The notes under the pieces are model-generated. The model made no database searches. It was not told the DNA's origin and was given only the letters and a program-made list of their open reading frames with translations. The position numbers and the translations under genes are program-made. This document shows, in pieces, positions 34,835 to 43,949 of a DNA stretch of 64,000 bases. Every line of letters starts with the position of its first letter. The stretch's first letter is position 1. Source of the DNA: Clostridiales bacterium DTU089 (GTDB lineage: Bacteria > Bacillota > Clostridia > Oscillospirales > Acutalibacteraceae); NCBI GenBank assembly GCA_001513045.1, contig LFSB01000012.1:1-64000 (forward strand), read 5' to 3'.

Positions 34835-35722
34835 TCAAATATTATTGTATACTCGCTTTACCCTCAGCACGGCTGCATCCGCCTGACCTATTCCGAGAAA
34901 ATCCCCGGACGGAGAATACACCCTGTATGTCGGACAATCGCCCGAAAGAGAAAGCCTGTTGATATCAAGCTCTCCTCCGTTTGAAAAACGCACAGCCTGC
35001 GGCTGAGTGACGTGCACCTCAGGGTAAGCCCCCAGCACAGCGTCAACACTTTGTATGCAGGAAAGCTCTCCCCGTGAGAGCGCCAGAGAAAGCTGCTCGG
35101 GAGTAAGAGCCTGCGACGAAGAAAATCCGTTTGATTTCGTTCTGCGAAGTGCCGTCATAACCGCACCGCAGCCGAGGCGTTCACCTATATCCGATATCAG
35201 CGAACGGATATACGTGCCCTGCGAACAGGAAACCTCAAGCGTATACTCCTCCGCGGCTTCGTCAAAATCCGTTATTATGATTGAATTTATTGTGATTTCA
35301 CGTGCCTCGCGCTCAATTTCGATACCCTTGCGCGCAAGCTCATAAAGCCTTACACCGTTTTTTGATATCGCCGAATACATCGGCGGTACCTGAAGAATTT
35401 TGCCTGTAAACTCCGGAATAAGCTCCTCTATTTGTCCGTGCGACACAGACGCCTTCCGCTGTGAAAGCACCTTTCCGGTAATATCAAGCGTATCAGTGGT
35501 TATTCCCAGACGCAGCGATGCCGTATACGACTTATCGTGTACCGGCAGCAGCTCAATAAAACGCGTAGCTCCGCCCAAAAACACCGGAAGCACCCCGGTA
35601 GCCATCGGGTCAAGCGTTCCGGAGTGTCCGCATTTTTTCTCGCCCGTAATACGTCTTACGGCGGCAACTGCCGAAAATGAGGTCATTCCGTCCGGCTTGT
35701 CAAGACAGATTATTCCCGTCAT
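34835..35722 (-). CDS. truB: tRNA pseudouridine-55 synthase
   Basis: A 295-residue enzyme that makes pseudouridine 55 in the T-loop of tRNAs. Catalytic Asp is in HSGTLDPMATGVL (about residues 34-46). The RNA-binding segment VPPMYSAISKNG and the CSQGTYIRSL motif are intact, and a C-terminal PUA-like part follows. Its ATG overlaps the nrnA stop (ATGA). Confidence 0.96.
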   Translation of the reverse strand: MTGIICLDKPDGMTSFSAVAAVRRITGEKKCGHSGTLDPMATGVLPVFLGGATRFIELLPVHDKSYTASLRLGITTDTLDITGKVLSQRKASVSHGQIEELIPEFTGKILQVPPMYSAISKNGVRLYELARKGIEIEREAREITINSIIITDFDEAAEEYTLEVSCSQGTYIRSLISDIGERLGCGAVMTALRRTKSNGFSSSQALTPEQLSLALSRGELSCIQSVDAVLGAYPEVHVTQPQAVRFSNGGELDINRLSLSGDCPTYRVYSPSGDFLGIGQADAAVLRVKRVYNNI

Positions 35723-36708
35723 GACAGGTAATCCGGCTCCTCAACAAGGGTATTCACAACCTCGTCCAGCGCCTGCTTTACGTGTTCGAGAATCGTATTT
35801 CTCACGCTCAAAAGTGAGCCCTGAAGCGAGCAGCCGGCAGCACGTTTATGTCCGCCTCCGCCCATTTTCATGCATATCGCGGACGCGTCAATGGGTTCAT
35901 GAGTGCGAACCGATATGCTGTAAGTTCCGGACTTAGTTTCTTTTATTGTAACTCCGACAAGCACGCCCTCTATCTGACGCGGAATGGAAGAAAGCGTATG
36001 ACATTCGCTCTCGTCCGCTCCGCTCTTGGCGTACATCTTACGCGATATCTCCATAACGGCGCAGCGGTCATCACAATAAAGCTTTATAGTCTTCAACGCC
36101 ATTCTTTCAAGTGCGGCGTAGGATTTCGTTTTTGTTTCAAACATGCGCTGATTTATTTTGTTTACGCTTATTCCTACATCAATCATATCAGCCGCCATGC
36201 GCAGAGTCCGCGAGGTGGTGTTTGAATAACGGAAGCAGCCCGTATCCGTTGAAAGCCCGGTATATACTCCCTCGGCTATGACCCTGTCGGGAGTTATGCC
36301 CATGGCAATAACCAGCTGAAGCACCACCTCCGCAGCGGCGGCGGCATCCTCAAGCATGAGATTTTCCGCATAATCGGTATTTGAGGCATGGTGGTCAATA
36401 CAAAGATTTATTTTGCCCTCATATTTCTCCTTGAACTCCGAGCCGAGAAGCTTCAGGTCTGCAACATCAACCGCAACTATGTACTCGGGTTCAAAGTCCT
36501 GCATCTCGATTTCAGAATAGAGAAAGGAGTATGAGGGCGGTATCTTATCCTGACACATAACCCTTGCCTTTTTACCGGAAAGCTGCAAAGCTCTGCACAG
36601 CGCAAAAGCGCTGCCGAGGGTATCTCCGTCGGGGCGCTCATGCGTGAGTATGAGTATATTGTCTTTTTCGCCGAGCAGAGCAGCCGTCTGCTGAATATTC
36701 AATCGCAT
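35719..36708 (-). CDS. nrnA: DHH/DHHA1 phosphoesterase, NrnA-type oligoribonuclease
   Basis: A 329-residue cytoplasmic phosphodiesterase that degrades short RNAs and 3'-phosphoadenosine phosphate. The DHH domain has THERPDGDTLGSAFAL and CIDHHASNTD; the DHHA1 domain ends with GGGGHKRAAGC. It lies between rbfA and truB, its usual place in this operon. It could equally act on cyclic dinucleotide products. Confidence 0.93.
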   Translation of the reverse strand: MRLNIQQTAALLGEKDNILILTHERPDGDTLGSAFALCRALQLSGKKARVMCQDKIPPSYSFLYSEIEMQDFEPEYIVAVDVADLKLLGSEFKEKYEGKINLCIDHHASNTDYAENLMLEDAAAAAEVVLQLVIAMGITPDRVIAEGVYTGLSTDTGCFRYSNTTSRTLRMAADMIDVGISVNKINQRMFETKTKSYAALERMALKTIKLYCDDRCAVMEISRKMYAKSGADESECHTLSSIPRQIEGVLVGVTIKETKSGTYSISVRTHEPIDASAICMKMGGGGHKRAAGCSLQGSLLSVRNTILEHVKQALDEVVNTLVEEPDYLS

Positions 36709-36731
36709 TATTACCTCAATCCCTTCGCGAT

Positions 36732-37088
36732 TCAGTCTTTATCCGGGTTTAATACATCATCTATACGCTTCACTATTTCCATACCGTGCTCAATGGAGTT
36801 GTCGGCAACAAATTTAAGCTCCGGTGTCTTTCTCAGACGCAGCCGCGTGCCTATCTCGCGGCGCACGTATCCGCATGCACACTCAAGCCCCTTGACCGCC
36901 TCGCGAGCGGTATCAATGCCCTCAAGAGCACTTATATACACCTTTGCATAGGTAAGGTCCGAAGAAACCTCCACCCTTGCCACGGTAAGAAGCTTACCGG
37001 CGACACGCGGGTCCTTGAGCTCGCGGACCACAGCCATTATTTCGCGCTTTATATCCTCCGCCGTGCGGTCTGATTTATATGAACTCAT
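36732..37088 (-). CDS. rbfA: 30S ribosome-binding factor A
   Basis: A 118-residue KH-fold protein that helps mature the 16S rRNA 5' end. The segment LKDPRVAGKLLTVARVEVSSDLTYAKVYIS is typical, and LRLRKTPELKFVADNSIEHG forms the C-terminal part. It lies 29 bases downstream of infB. Confidence 0.95.
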   Translation of the reverse strand: MSSYKSDRTAEDIKREIMAVVRELKDPRVAGKLLTVARVEVSSDLTYAKVYISALEGIDTAREAVKGLECACGYVRREIGTRLRLRKTPELKFVADNSIEHGMEIVKRIDDVLNPDKD

Positions 37089-37117
37089 GTGTAATCACTC
37101 CTTTCAACGGCAGCGAT

Positions 37118-39562
37118 TCAGTCCTCTCTGTACTCCTCGGTAATGAACGCTTCAAATGTGTCGCCCTCTTTTATATCGTTGAACTTTTCGAGTCCGATGC
37201 CGCACTCATAGCCTGTGGCGACCTCCTTGACATCATCCTTGAAGCGCTTGAGGGAGGCTATCTCATCCTCTGCGACAACTATACCGTCACGTACAACACG
37301 AATCTTACAGCTTCTTGTAACCTTACCGTCGGAAACATAGCAACCGGCTATCATTCCGGCGGATGAAAGCTTGAAGACACTGCGAACCTCTACTCTGCCC
37401 ATTTCCACATCCCTGAACCTGGGAGCAAGCATACCCTTTATAGCTGATTGAATTTCTTCAATGCAGTCATATATTACTCTGTACATACGCATCTCAACGC
37501 TGTCGCGCTCGGCATTGGCAATTGCCACCGGGTCGGGACGCACATTGAAGCCGACTATTATTGCGTTAGAGGCATTTGCGAGCATAACATCGGATTCGTT
37601 GATGGCACCGACACCGCCGTGAATTACCTTTACGCGCACCTCGTCGTTTGAAAGCTTTTCAAGATTCTGCTTAACCGCCTCAACAGAGCCCTGGACATCC
37701 GCCTTGACAATAATATTCAAATCCTTGAGCTCGCCTTCGTTTATGGATGAGAACAGCGTGTCGAGAGTGACCTTCTGATAGGTGCCGAACTGCTCCTCCT
37801 TCTCCTGCTGCTTGCGCTGCTCAACAAGAGCACGTGCAAGACGCTCATCCGAAACAGCATCAAACGCATCTCCGGCATTGGGAACATCCGCAAGTCCGGT
37901 TATCTCAACGGGAACCGAGGGACCGGCCTGCTCAACCTTCTGACCGCGGTCATTTGTCATGACGCGGACACGGCCGACAGCGGTTCCGGCAACGATGATA
38001 TCACCGGTGCGCAGCGTACCGTTCTGAACAAGCAGCGTGGCAACGGGACCTCTGCCCTTATCAAGCCTTGCCTCTATCACTATACCCTTACCCGCGCGGT
38101 TGGGGTTGGCTTTAAGCTCCTTGACCTCCGCCACAAGCAGTATTGACTCAAGCAGCTTATCAATATTCAGCCTTGTTTTTGCAGATACGGGAACGCATAT
38201 TGTATCTCCGCCCCATTCCTCAGGCACAAGCTCATATTCCGTAAGCTGCTGCATGATTTTTTCGGTGGTCGCGCCGGGCTTATCCATCTTGTTTATTGCA
38301 ACGATTATTGAAACTCCGGCAGCCTTGGCATGGTTTATTGCCTCAATTGTCTGCGGCATAATTCCGTCATCCGCGGCAACCACGAGCACCGCTATATCCG
38401 TTGCCATTGCACCTCTCGCGCGCATTGAAGTGAATGCCGCATGGCCGGGAGTGTCAAGGAAGGTTATATCGTTGCCCATAAGGTTAACTCTGTAAGCACC
38501 TATGTGCTGAGTTATTCCGCCCGCCTCGGTTTCGGTAACGGAGGTATTGCGTATTGCGTCGAGCAACGAGGTCTTGCCGTGGTCAACGTGACCCATAACA
38601 ACAACGACCGGGCTTCTTGCAAGAAGGTTTGTCTCGTCATCGACGGTATCATCAATAATTCTGTCCTCAATTGTGACAACAACCTCTTTTTTGACCTTTG
38701 CACCGAGCTCGGTGGCTACAATTTCGGCTGTGTCATAATCTATTATTTCATTAACAGTCGCCATTACTCCGAGTGAGAACAGCTTTTTAACAACCTCTGC
38801 CGCAGTCATTTTCAGAAGTGCGGCAAGGTCGCCGACCGAAATTTCCTCCGGTACGGTTATAATCAGAGTTTTCTTTGCGCGCTCCTCTGCTATTCTCTTG
38901 AGCCTCTCGGCCTCTGTCTCCCTGCGGCGCATGCGTGTGCCCATGCTTCCCTGCCTGCGGTATTGCTGGCTCTTCTGCTTGAGCTTCTGCTTGCTGACAA
39001 CATTGTCGCCCATTGTGGATTTATTCGTCGGAGCAATCGTTTCGTAGCGCTCGTTGTACTTATCGAGCTGAACATCGCCTCCGCGCGTATCTATTGTAAG
39101 CTTCTCACCCTTTGTTCTCGCCTGCATGGGCTTATCGGGGTCGTTGGATTTTTTCTTCTGAGGCGCAGGAGGAACGGAGGGCTTAAACTCCTTTTTGACT
39201 CCTTGCGCCGGCTTGGCGGCATCAGCGCCCTGAGAACCGGGCTTGCTTTCGGATTTTTTCTCCTGTGCGGGCTTGATTTCCGGCTGTGCGGAAGTCTCCG
39301 CCTTCTTCGAGGAAGCCTCGGCTGCCTCACGCTTCTTCGCCTTGCGTTCCTCGTCCGACATAGCGGTGGCAAAATAGGCATCAAAGCTCTCAACCTGAGA
39401 CTTCTGTGTCAGGCTTTCAAATATTATATCAAGCTCTTTTTCCTCAAGAGCCGTCTGCGCTTTTTTTACATCGCCGAAGTATTTGGCGAGCAGGTCAACT
39501 ATTTCCTTGCTGCCGATGTCGAAATCCTTTGCTACCTCGTGTACTCTGTATTTTATTATCAT
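37118..39562 (-). CDS. infB: translation initiation factor IF-2
   Basis: An 814-residue GTPase that positions initiator tRNA on the 30S subunit. An N-terminal IF2N domain (about 1-55) is followed by a Lys/Ala/Pro/Glu-rich low-complexity segment (about 70-200), a second IF2N (about 240-290), then the G domain with [23 protein letters not shown] and NKMDK, and the C-terminal barrels ending in EYRED. Length is usual for a clostridial IF-2. It lies 6 bases after ylxQ. Confidence 0.98.
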   Translation of the reverse strand: MIIKYRVHEVAKDFDIGSKEIVDLLAKYFGDVKKAQTALEEKELDIIFESLTQKSQVESFDAYFATAMSDEERKAKKREAAEASSKKAETSAQPEIKPAQEKKSESKPGSQGADAAKPAQGVKKEFKPSVPPAPQKKKSNDPDKPMQARTKGEKLTIDTRGGDVQLDKYNERYETIAPTNKSTMGDNVVSKQKLKQKSQQYRRQGSMGTRMRRRETEAERLKRIAEERAKKTLIITVPEEISVGDLAALLKMTAAEVVKKLFSLGVMATVNEIIDYDTAEIVATELGAKVKKEVVVTIEDRIIDDTVDDETNLLARSPVVVVMGHVDHGKTSLLDAIRNTSVTETEAGGITQHIGAYRVNLMGNDITFLDTPGHAAFTSMRARGAMATDIAVLVVAADDGIMPQTIEAINHAKAAGVSIIVAINKMDKPGATTEKIMQQLTEYELVPEEWGGDTICVPVSAKTRLNIDKLLESILLVAEVKELKANPNRAGKGIVIEARLDKGRGPVATLLVQNGTLRTGDIIVAGTAVGRVRVMTNDRGQKVEQAGPSVPVEITGLADVPNAGDAFDAVSDERLARALVEQRKQQEKEEQFGTYQKVTLDTLFSSINEGELKDLNIIVKADVQGSVEAVKQNLEKLSNDEVRVKVIHGGVGAINESDVMLANASNAIIVGFNVRPDPVAIANAERDSVEMRMYRVIYDCIEEIQSAIKGMLAPRFRDVEMGRVEVRSVFKLSSAGMIAGCYVSDGKVTRSCKIRVVRDGIVVAEDEIASLKRFKDDVKEVATGYECGIGLEKFNDIKEGDTFEAFITEEYRED

Positions 39563-39568
39563 ATTATA

Positions 39569-39880
39569 TTATTCCTCCCCGAACAGTTGCATTATTTTTT
39601 TTGCGAAGCCCTCATCGTTTACCGAAAGGACCGCCGCCTTCGTACCCACGGCATGATACATATCCTCCATGCTGAGGTTCGTCACAATTACGGGAATGCT
39701 CTTCCCCTCAAACGACGCCGAATGCGACGTTTCGTTCATGAGCCTCTGCGACGCGTCCGCGGTGAGCAGACAAAGCTTTGCCTGCGATGTAACTATGGAC
39801 TGAATCACTGCGTCGTGTCCGACAGAAAGCTTTCCCGCCTTACGGCAGAGTCCCAACATACCGAGTTGTTTATCCTTCAT
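39569..39880 (-). CDS. ylxQ: L7Ae/L30e family RNA-binding protein YlxQ
   Basis: A 103-residue protein of the ribosomal L7Ae fold. GLCRKAGKLSVGHDAVIQSI and KAAVLSVNDEGFAKKI are the typical ends of YlxQ. I start it at the ATG at 39880, which overlaps the rnpM stop by 11 bases. A longer reading to 40048 is only the other frame of rnpM. Role: kink-turn RNA binding, target not known. Confidence 0.9.
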   Translation of the reverse strand: MKDKQLGMLGLCRKAGKLSVGHDAVIQSIVTSQAKLCLLTADASQRLMNETSHSASFEGKSIPVIVTNLSMEDMYHAVGTKAAVLSVNDEGFAKKIMQLFGEE

Positions 39881-40142
39881 TTCCGGCAAGCTTTTCCTCC
39901 ATTTTTTCAAAGACCTCATCGGGTATCCGGCATTCAAACGCCCTCTCAAATCTTTTGGCTTTGCGCGCAGCCCTGAGGCAGGCGGCATCGGGACACACAT
40001 ACGCTCCGCGTCCCGCCGCACGTCCGTTAAGGTCAAGCGAAATTTCACCCTCAGGTGATTTTACAACTCTTATCAGCTCGCGCTTGGGCTTCATTTCGCC
40101 GCAGCCCGTACATTTGCGGAGCGGCACTTTTTTCTGTTGCAT
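39870..40142 (-). CDS. rnpM: YlxR/RnpM family RNA-binding protein
   Basis: A 90-residue DUF448 protein. KVPLRKCTGCGEMKPKRELIRVV and the GRGAYVCPDAACLRAARK motif are diagnostic. Work on the B. subtilis homologue links it to RNase P RNA. It lies between nusA and ylxQ as in most Firmicutes. Confidence 0.94.
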   Translation of the reverse strand: MQQKKVPLRKCTGCGEMKPKRELIRVVKSPEGEISLDLNGRAAGRGAYVCPDAACLRAARKAKRFERAFECRIPDEVFEKMEEKLAGNEG

Positions 40143-40191
40143 GAGCTTCGGCCTCCTGTTTACTGAAATCTATGCTCCGTCTGTTGCGTTC

Positions 40192-41253
40192 TCACGCCTC
40201 GGAAGGAATGAAAAATCCGCTTTCGGGCTTGATATCTATTTTCCAACCGGTAAGTCTCGCGGCAAGACGGGCATTCTGACCCTTGTTGCCTATTGCGAGC
40301 GAAAGCTGGGTATCGGGAACTGTCACGTGGCAGGAGTTCGGCGCCGACTCGTCAACCTCTACGGAAACCACCTCCGCGGGAGCAAGCGATGCGGCAATAA
40401 ACTCCGCGGGGTTCTCGCTGTATTTTACAATGTCTATCTTTTCACCGCCGAGGATATCGACTATCTTGCCGACACGCGCTCCGCGCGGACCTATACATGC
40501 ACCGACGGGGTCGACGTTTTCATCCTTGCTGTATACGGCGATTTTGGTTCTTGAGCCTGCCTCGCGTGAAACCGCCTTTATTTCCACCGAGCCGTCATAT
40601 ATCTCGGGAACCTCTGTCTCGAACAGACGCTTGACAAGTCCGGGATGTGTTCTCGATATCATAATCTTGGGACCCTTTTCGGTGTCCTTTACATCAACTA
40701 TAAATACCTTGACAAGGTCTCCGTCGGTGAACTCGTCCTCGGGACCCTGCTCCCCCTTGGGAAGAATTGCCTCTGTTTTGCCTATCTCAAGCGTTACATT
40801 TCCGGTTTTGGGGTCAACGCGCTGCACCTTGCCGGTTACCAGCTCCTGCTGACGGCTCTGGAACTCGCGCATTACAAGTCCTCTTTCCGCCTCGCGTATA
40901 CCCTGACGGATAACATGCTTCGCAGTCTGTGCGGCTATTCTGCCGAACTGCTTGGTTTCAAGAGGAATCTCGACTATGTCGCCCGCGCACGCCCCGTTTC
41001 TGTACTGCTGCGCAGCCTCTACGGCTATGTCGGTATCGCTGTCAAGAATCTCTGTGACTACCGTTTTGCGAAGGAAGACGTTCATTTCCGATTTTTCCGG
41101 ATTGATTTCGCAGAACACGACGTCCTTTCCGCCGTAGTCCTTTCTTACGGACACAACTATTGCGTTGCCTATCTTTTCAAAAAGATACTCCGCCGGAATG
41201 CCCTTTTCCTTCTCCATGAGATATACCGCTTCAAAAAATTCCTTGTTTACCAT
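40192..41253 (-). CDS. nusA: transcription termination/antitermination factor NusA
   Basis: A 353-residue RNA polymerase-binding factor. An N-terminal RNAP-binding domain (about 1-125) precedes an S1 domain (about 130-200, LVTGKVQRVDPKTGNVTLEIG) and two KH domains (VGACIGPRGARVGKIVDILGGEKIDIV; LAIGNKGQNARLAARLTGWKIDI). The acidic C-terminal repeats of enterobacterial NusA are absent, as usual in Firmicutes. Confidence 0.97.
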   Translation of the reverse strand: MVNKEFFEAVYLMEKEKGIPAEYLFEKIGNAIVVSVRKDYGGKDVVFCEINPEKSEMNVFLRKTVVTEILDSDTDIAVEAAQQYRNGACAGDIVEIPLETKQFGRIAAQTAKHVIRQGIREAERGLVMREFQSRQQELVTGKVQRVDPKTGNVTLEIGKTEAILPKGEQGPEDEFTDGDLVKVFIVDVKDTEKGPKIMISRTHPGLVKRLFETEVPEIYDGSVEIKAVSREAGSRTKIAVYSKDENVDPVGACIGPRGARVGKIVDILGGEKIDIVKYSENPAEFIAASLAPAEVVSVEVDESAPNSCHVTVPDTQLSLAIGNKGQNARLAARLTGWKIDIKPESGFFIPSEA

Positions 41254-41288
41254 TTTTATTATTCATATCCTTTCCTGAAAACAGATAA

Positions 41289-41756
41289 TTAAAAGCCTTC
41301 AAAATCATCAAGCTTGACGAATGCCGTATCCTTCTTTTCCGCAATGAACTCCGTGCCGTCATCAAGCACAAGCGAAACCGTTCCGCTTTCATAGCCGGCG
41401 AGTCTGCCCTTAAACTCCCTGACGCCGTCCCGGGGACGTATAAGTCTGAGTGTGACCGGCTTTCCCATCGCCCATTCATAATGGAAATCCCGCACAAGCT
41501 CTCTTTCGGTTCCGGGTGAGGAAACCTGAAGATTATAGCTCTGCTCGATAGGGTCAGCCTCATCGAGAGGCTCATCAATGGCGTGGCTCATATCGACACA
41601 GTCGTTAATATTTATGCCGCCGTCCTTGTCGATTATAATGCGAAGATACCAGTTCGCGCCCTCCTTGCGGAAGATTACATCCCATAATACAAGACCGAGC
41701 TCATCCGCAAGCGGCTTTGCGATATCCCATACCGCGGACACTGTGTTTTTTCCCAA
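41289..41756 (-). CDS. rimP: ribosome maturation factor RimP
   Basis: A 155-residue protein needed for 30S subunit maturation. WDVIFRKEGANWYLRIIIDKDGGININDCVDMSHAID and VSSPGTERELVRDFHYEWAMGKPV are family signatures. I start at the TTG at 41756, which has GGAGGG 7 bases upstream and gives the normal length; a longer frame to 41828 would run through a leader hairpin. It is the first gene of the operon. Confidence 0.94.
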   Translation of the reverse strand: MGKNTVSAVWDIAKPLADELGLVLWDVIFRKEGANWYLRIIIDKDGGININDCVDMSHAIDEPLDEADPIEQSYNLQVSSPGTERELVRDFHYEWAMGKPVTLRLIRPRDGVREFKGRLAGYESGTVSLVLDDGTEFIAEKKDTAFVKLDDFEGF

Positions 41757-41802
41757 AGTGCTGCCCTCCCGTTTTTGACTGAAAAATGTTCCGAGCAATG
41801 AA

Positions 41803-41826
41803 GAAGAGCGGGTTGCCCCGCTCTTC
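41803..41826. other. leader hairpin upstream of rimP-nusA
   Basis: GAAGAGCGGG and CCCGCTCTTC are perfect 10-bp arms around TTGC, inside the 5' leader of the operon, about 30 bases after the promoter. No T-run follows on the leftward strand, so it may be a processing or stability element or part of an attenuation device. Confidence 0.5.
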
Positions 41827-41854
41827 ACTCGTTTCTTATTGCTTACAGTTGCTT

Positions 41855-41884
41855 ATTATATCATATGTTTAAATAGAATGTCAA
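41855..41884 (-). promoter_or_regulatory. consensus sigma-A promoter of the rimP-nusA-infB operon
   Basis: On the leftward strand TTGACA (41884-41879), an 18-base spacer and TATAAT (41860-41855) are both perfect. It is about 100 bases before the rimP start and is the only clear promoter for the ten-gene operon. Confidence 0.85.
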
Positions 41885-41905
41885 GCATTATTTAAAAAGT
41901 TAATA

Positions 41906-42778
41906 TCAGACTTCGTTTTCGAGGAAAAGCGCAAACTCCTCCAGAAGCCTGTCGTTTCTGTCATTGCCTGATATTGAATACCCGTGCCACGCGGCAGCCG
42001 CCTTTTTTTGTTGGGAAAAAGCAACCATCTGACCGAATGCTCCGGTCTTTACAAAAATATCCGTATCGCGGAAGCGTGCACATGCGTAGTCCCGCTCCAT
42101 AGCATCACGAACCCATTCCGGGTCAACAATTGTTTTCCCGTTATAATCACCGCCGCAGGCATATGCATAGCCAAGCTTGGCTATATCATCCGCGCGCGCG
42201 AAAAATCCGCCTCCTCCTATAGGAAAACCGTACGGACATTTTGCCATCGCCCATTGTCTGAAGCCGAGAGGTCTCATAATGCTTTTTGCAAGAAATTCCT
42301 CTGTGCTTTCGCCCGATGCTTTTGCGATAATGCGTGAAATCAGATAGTACGCCGCATCGGAATATCTTCTGAATACGCCCGTCTGACGCTCAACCGGAAG
42401 CGAAAAGACATATTTCAGAAAATCGCTTCCTATTGCAGCAATGTCGTTATCCTCATCCACCCCGAACGGAATTGTGTCAATTCCTGTCTTGTGCTGCATA
42501 GCATGCTCCACGCTCACAGAATCCCACTTTTTGTCGTAGCCGTCCGGCATTTCAGAGGACGAAAAGAAGGACGTAACCGAGTCCGTTCTGTTCAGTCTTC
42601 CGGATTTCTCAAGGATTCCGACAGCTGTTGCCATGAAAAATTTTGTAACAGAATGGCTGTTGTTGGCGTTATTACAGAGGGGATTATGCCAATATTGCGA
42701 GCCGCTTTCGGTTATAATCGCCGCATCATACATCGGTTCCTTTTCTTTTTCGACGGTATCAAAAAACGAATATGACAT
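41906..42778 (-). CDS. serine hydrolase, class C beta-lactamase/DD-peptidase family
   Basis: A 290-residue protein. The nucleophile motif is SVTK (about residues 43-46), the second motif YSD (in RRYSDAAYYL) and a late GxG-like HGYSISG takes the KTG position. It has no signal peptide, so it is a cytosolic esterase-like member (EstB/PBP4* type) rather than a true beta-lactamase. GGGAAG lies about 8 bases before the ATG. Its start is 82 bases from the stop of the neighbouring orphan gene. Confidence 0.85.
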   Translation of the reverse strand: MSYSFFDTVEKEKEPMYDAAIITESGSQYWHNPLCNNANNSHSVTKFFMATAVGILEKSGRLNRTDSVTSFFSSSEMPDGYDKKWDSVSVEHAMQHKTGIDTIPFGVDEDNDIAAIGSDFLKYVFSLPVERQTGVFRRYSDAAYYLISRIIAKASGESTEEFLAKSIMRPLGFRQWAMAKCPYGFPIGGGGFFARADDIAKLGYAYACGGDYNGKTIVDPEWVRDAMERDYACARFRDTDIFVKTGAFGQMVAFSQQKKAAAAWHGYSISGNDRNDRLLEEFALFLENEV

Positions 42779-42861
42779 ATATAATACTTCCCATCTTTAT
42801 TCTTGCTGTTGTTTGCTGTCGTGAAACTATTATATATATCCCGTTTTCTAAAGTCAATTTA

Positions 42862-43224
42862 TTAAGGTGTCATTTTTCCTCCCGCCGCCAGAAAATCCTC
42901 TATTATTTCGCCGAGGTGAACTATCTCCACCTCCTCCCGGTTTAGGCGCTCCGCCAAATCACAAACGCTGCTGCCGTCAAACGACAAATCACAGTATCTG
43001 CAAACCGCTTCACCGGTTTCGTCGTACACAATTATACCGTAGGTTGTACTACGGCATAAGGATTGCAATTTGTTTTCTGTGTCAAATTTATTTTCAAAAA
43101 ATATACCCTCCTCAACGACGGGTATGTTTTCGCAACATTTAAAGGCTTCTTGTAATTCCGATGCCGCTTTAATCAATTCTTTTTCATTAAAATTTTCAGA
43201 AAAACAGCGGTATGTACTGTTCAA
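42862..43224 (-). CDS. small acidic cysteine-containing protein, unknown
   Basis: I do not recognise this 120-residue protein. It is acidic, soluble and carries about seven cysteines, including CRSTTYGIIVYDETGEAVCRYC, with no CxxC knuckle pattern complete enough to name a zinc site. I place the start at TTG 43224 because AAGGAGAG lies about 9 bases upstream. The ATG at 43266 coincides with the promoter's -10 box and would lie upstream of the transcript. Confidence 0.65.
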   Translation of the reverse strand: MNSTYRCFSENFNEKELIKAASELQEAFKCCENIPVVEEGIFFENKFDTENKLQSLCRSTTYGIIVYDETGEAVCRYCDLSFDGSSVCDLAERLNREEVEIVHLGEIIEDFLAAGGKMTP

Positions 43225-43264
43225 TAAGGCTCTCTCCTTAATTGTCAAATTTTGGTACAGTGAC

Positions 43265-43292
43265 ATTATATATTATAATTTTCTCTTGTCAA
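43265..43292 (-). promoter_or_regulatory. sigma-A promoter of the small cysteine protein gene
   Basis: On the leftward strand TTGACA (43292-43287), a 16-base spacer and TATAAT (43270-43265) are perfect. The -10 reads into an ATG that is therefore not the start codon. Bases 43293-43530 to the right are AT-rich and I see no gene there. Confidence 0.75.
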
Positions 43293-43530
43293 GCTTTTTT
43301 GTGAAAAAATTTCACTTTTTGGTGTGCGTTTCTTTTCAAAAAAACACGTTTTTTCTAAGATAAATATATATTATTTTTATTTAGGAATAAATTTTGACAA
43401 ATTATTAACGATTTTTTCTTTCAATTGACATTTTTCGTTAAATTTTTATTGACATTTTTTATTATTTTCCCGCACAAGGGCTTTATATAAGTTCTCCGGC
43501 TCAATTTGTAATGATATTTCATTTTTCCGC

Positions 43531-43559
43531 TTGACACACTGTGCTGCATATGGTATACC
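43531..43559 (+). promoter_or_regulatory. padR promoter overlapping a palindromic operator
   Basis: TTGACA (43531-43536), a 17-base spacer and TATACC (43554-43559). The -10 is part of the palindrome GGTATACC (43552-43559), and GGTATAG recurs 27 bases downstream (43586-43592). This fits autoregulation by the PadR protein. Confidence 0.55.
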
Positions 43560-43607
43560 TATATTATCGAGGCATAGCCACAATAGGTATAGAAAGGAGG
43601 AGGTTTT

Positions 43608-43949
43608 ATGAAAATCAGTAAGGAGCTTACTCGCGGAAGCAATGCACTTCTTGTTCTCGGGGTAATTTCAAAGTGCGACATGTACGGTTACCAGATAGTC
43701 AAAACCATTGAAACCGCAAGCAATGATGTATTCATCATGAAAGAGGGCACCCTTTATCCAATCCTTCATCAGCTCGAAAAGGACGGATGTCTGGAATCCT
43801 ATTGGTGTGAGGCCGAAGGGCGAAACAGAAAATATTATAAAATAACCGAAAAGGGACTTAAACAGCTTGTCCGCAAGCAGGAGGAATGGCAGGTGTTTTC
43901 CGCTGCCGTGGGAAAAGTTCTGGGAGGTGCCGGTCTTGTCAGAGCATAA
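43608..43949 (+). CDS. PadR family transcriptional regulator
   Basis: A 113-residue winged-helix repressor. The N-terminal helix (ISKELTRGSNALLVLGVISKCDMYGYQIVKTIE) and wing (IMKEGTLYPILHQLEKDGCLESYW, GRNRKYYKITEKG) are full PadR signatures. AAAGGAGGAGG precedes the ATG. It overlaps the HAAS-domain gene by 14 bases, the usual PadR-HAAS arrangement in which the partner is a membrane sensor or effector. Confidence 0.93.
   Translation: MKISKELTRGSNALLVLGVISKCDMYGYQIVKTIETASNDVFIMKEGTLYPILHQLEKDGCLESYWCEAEGRNRKYYKITEKGLKQLVRKQEEWQVFSAAVGKVLGGAGLVRA

Noticed and set aside
38963..39976. A 337-codon open frame opposite infB, rich in Leu and Arg
   Set aside because: It is antisense to the low-complexity region of IF-2 and spans three real genes; composition explains it.
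39881..40048. N-terminal extension of YlxQ to 159 residues
   Set aside because: The extra part is another frame of rnpM, and the ATG at 39880 gives the normal family length.
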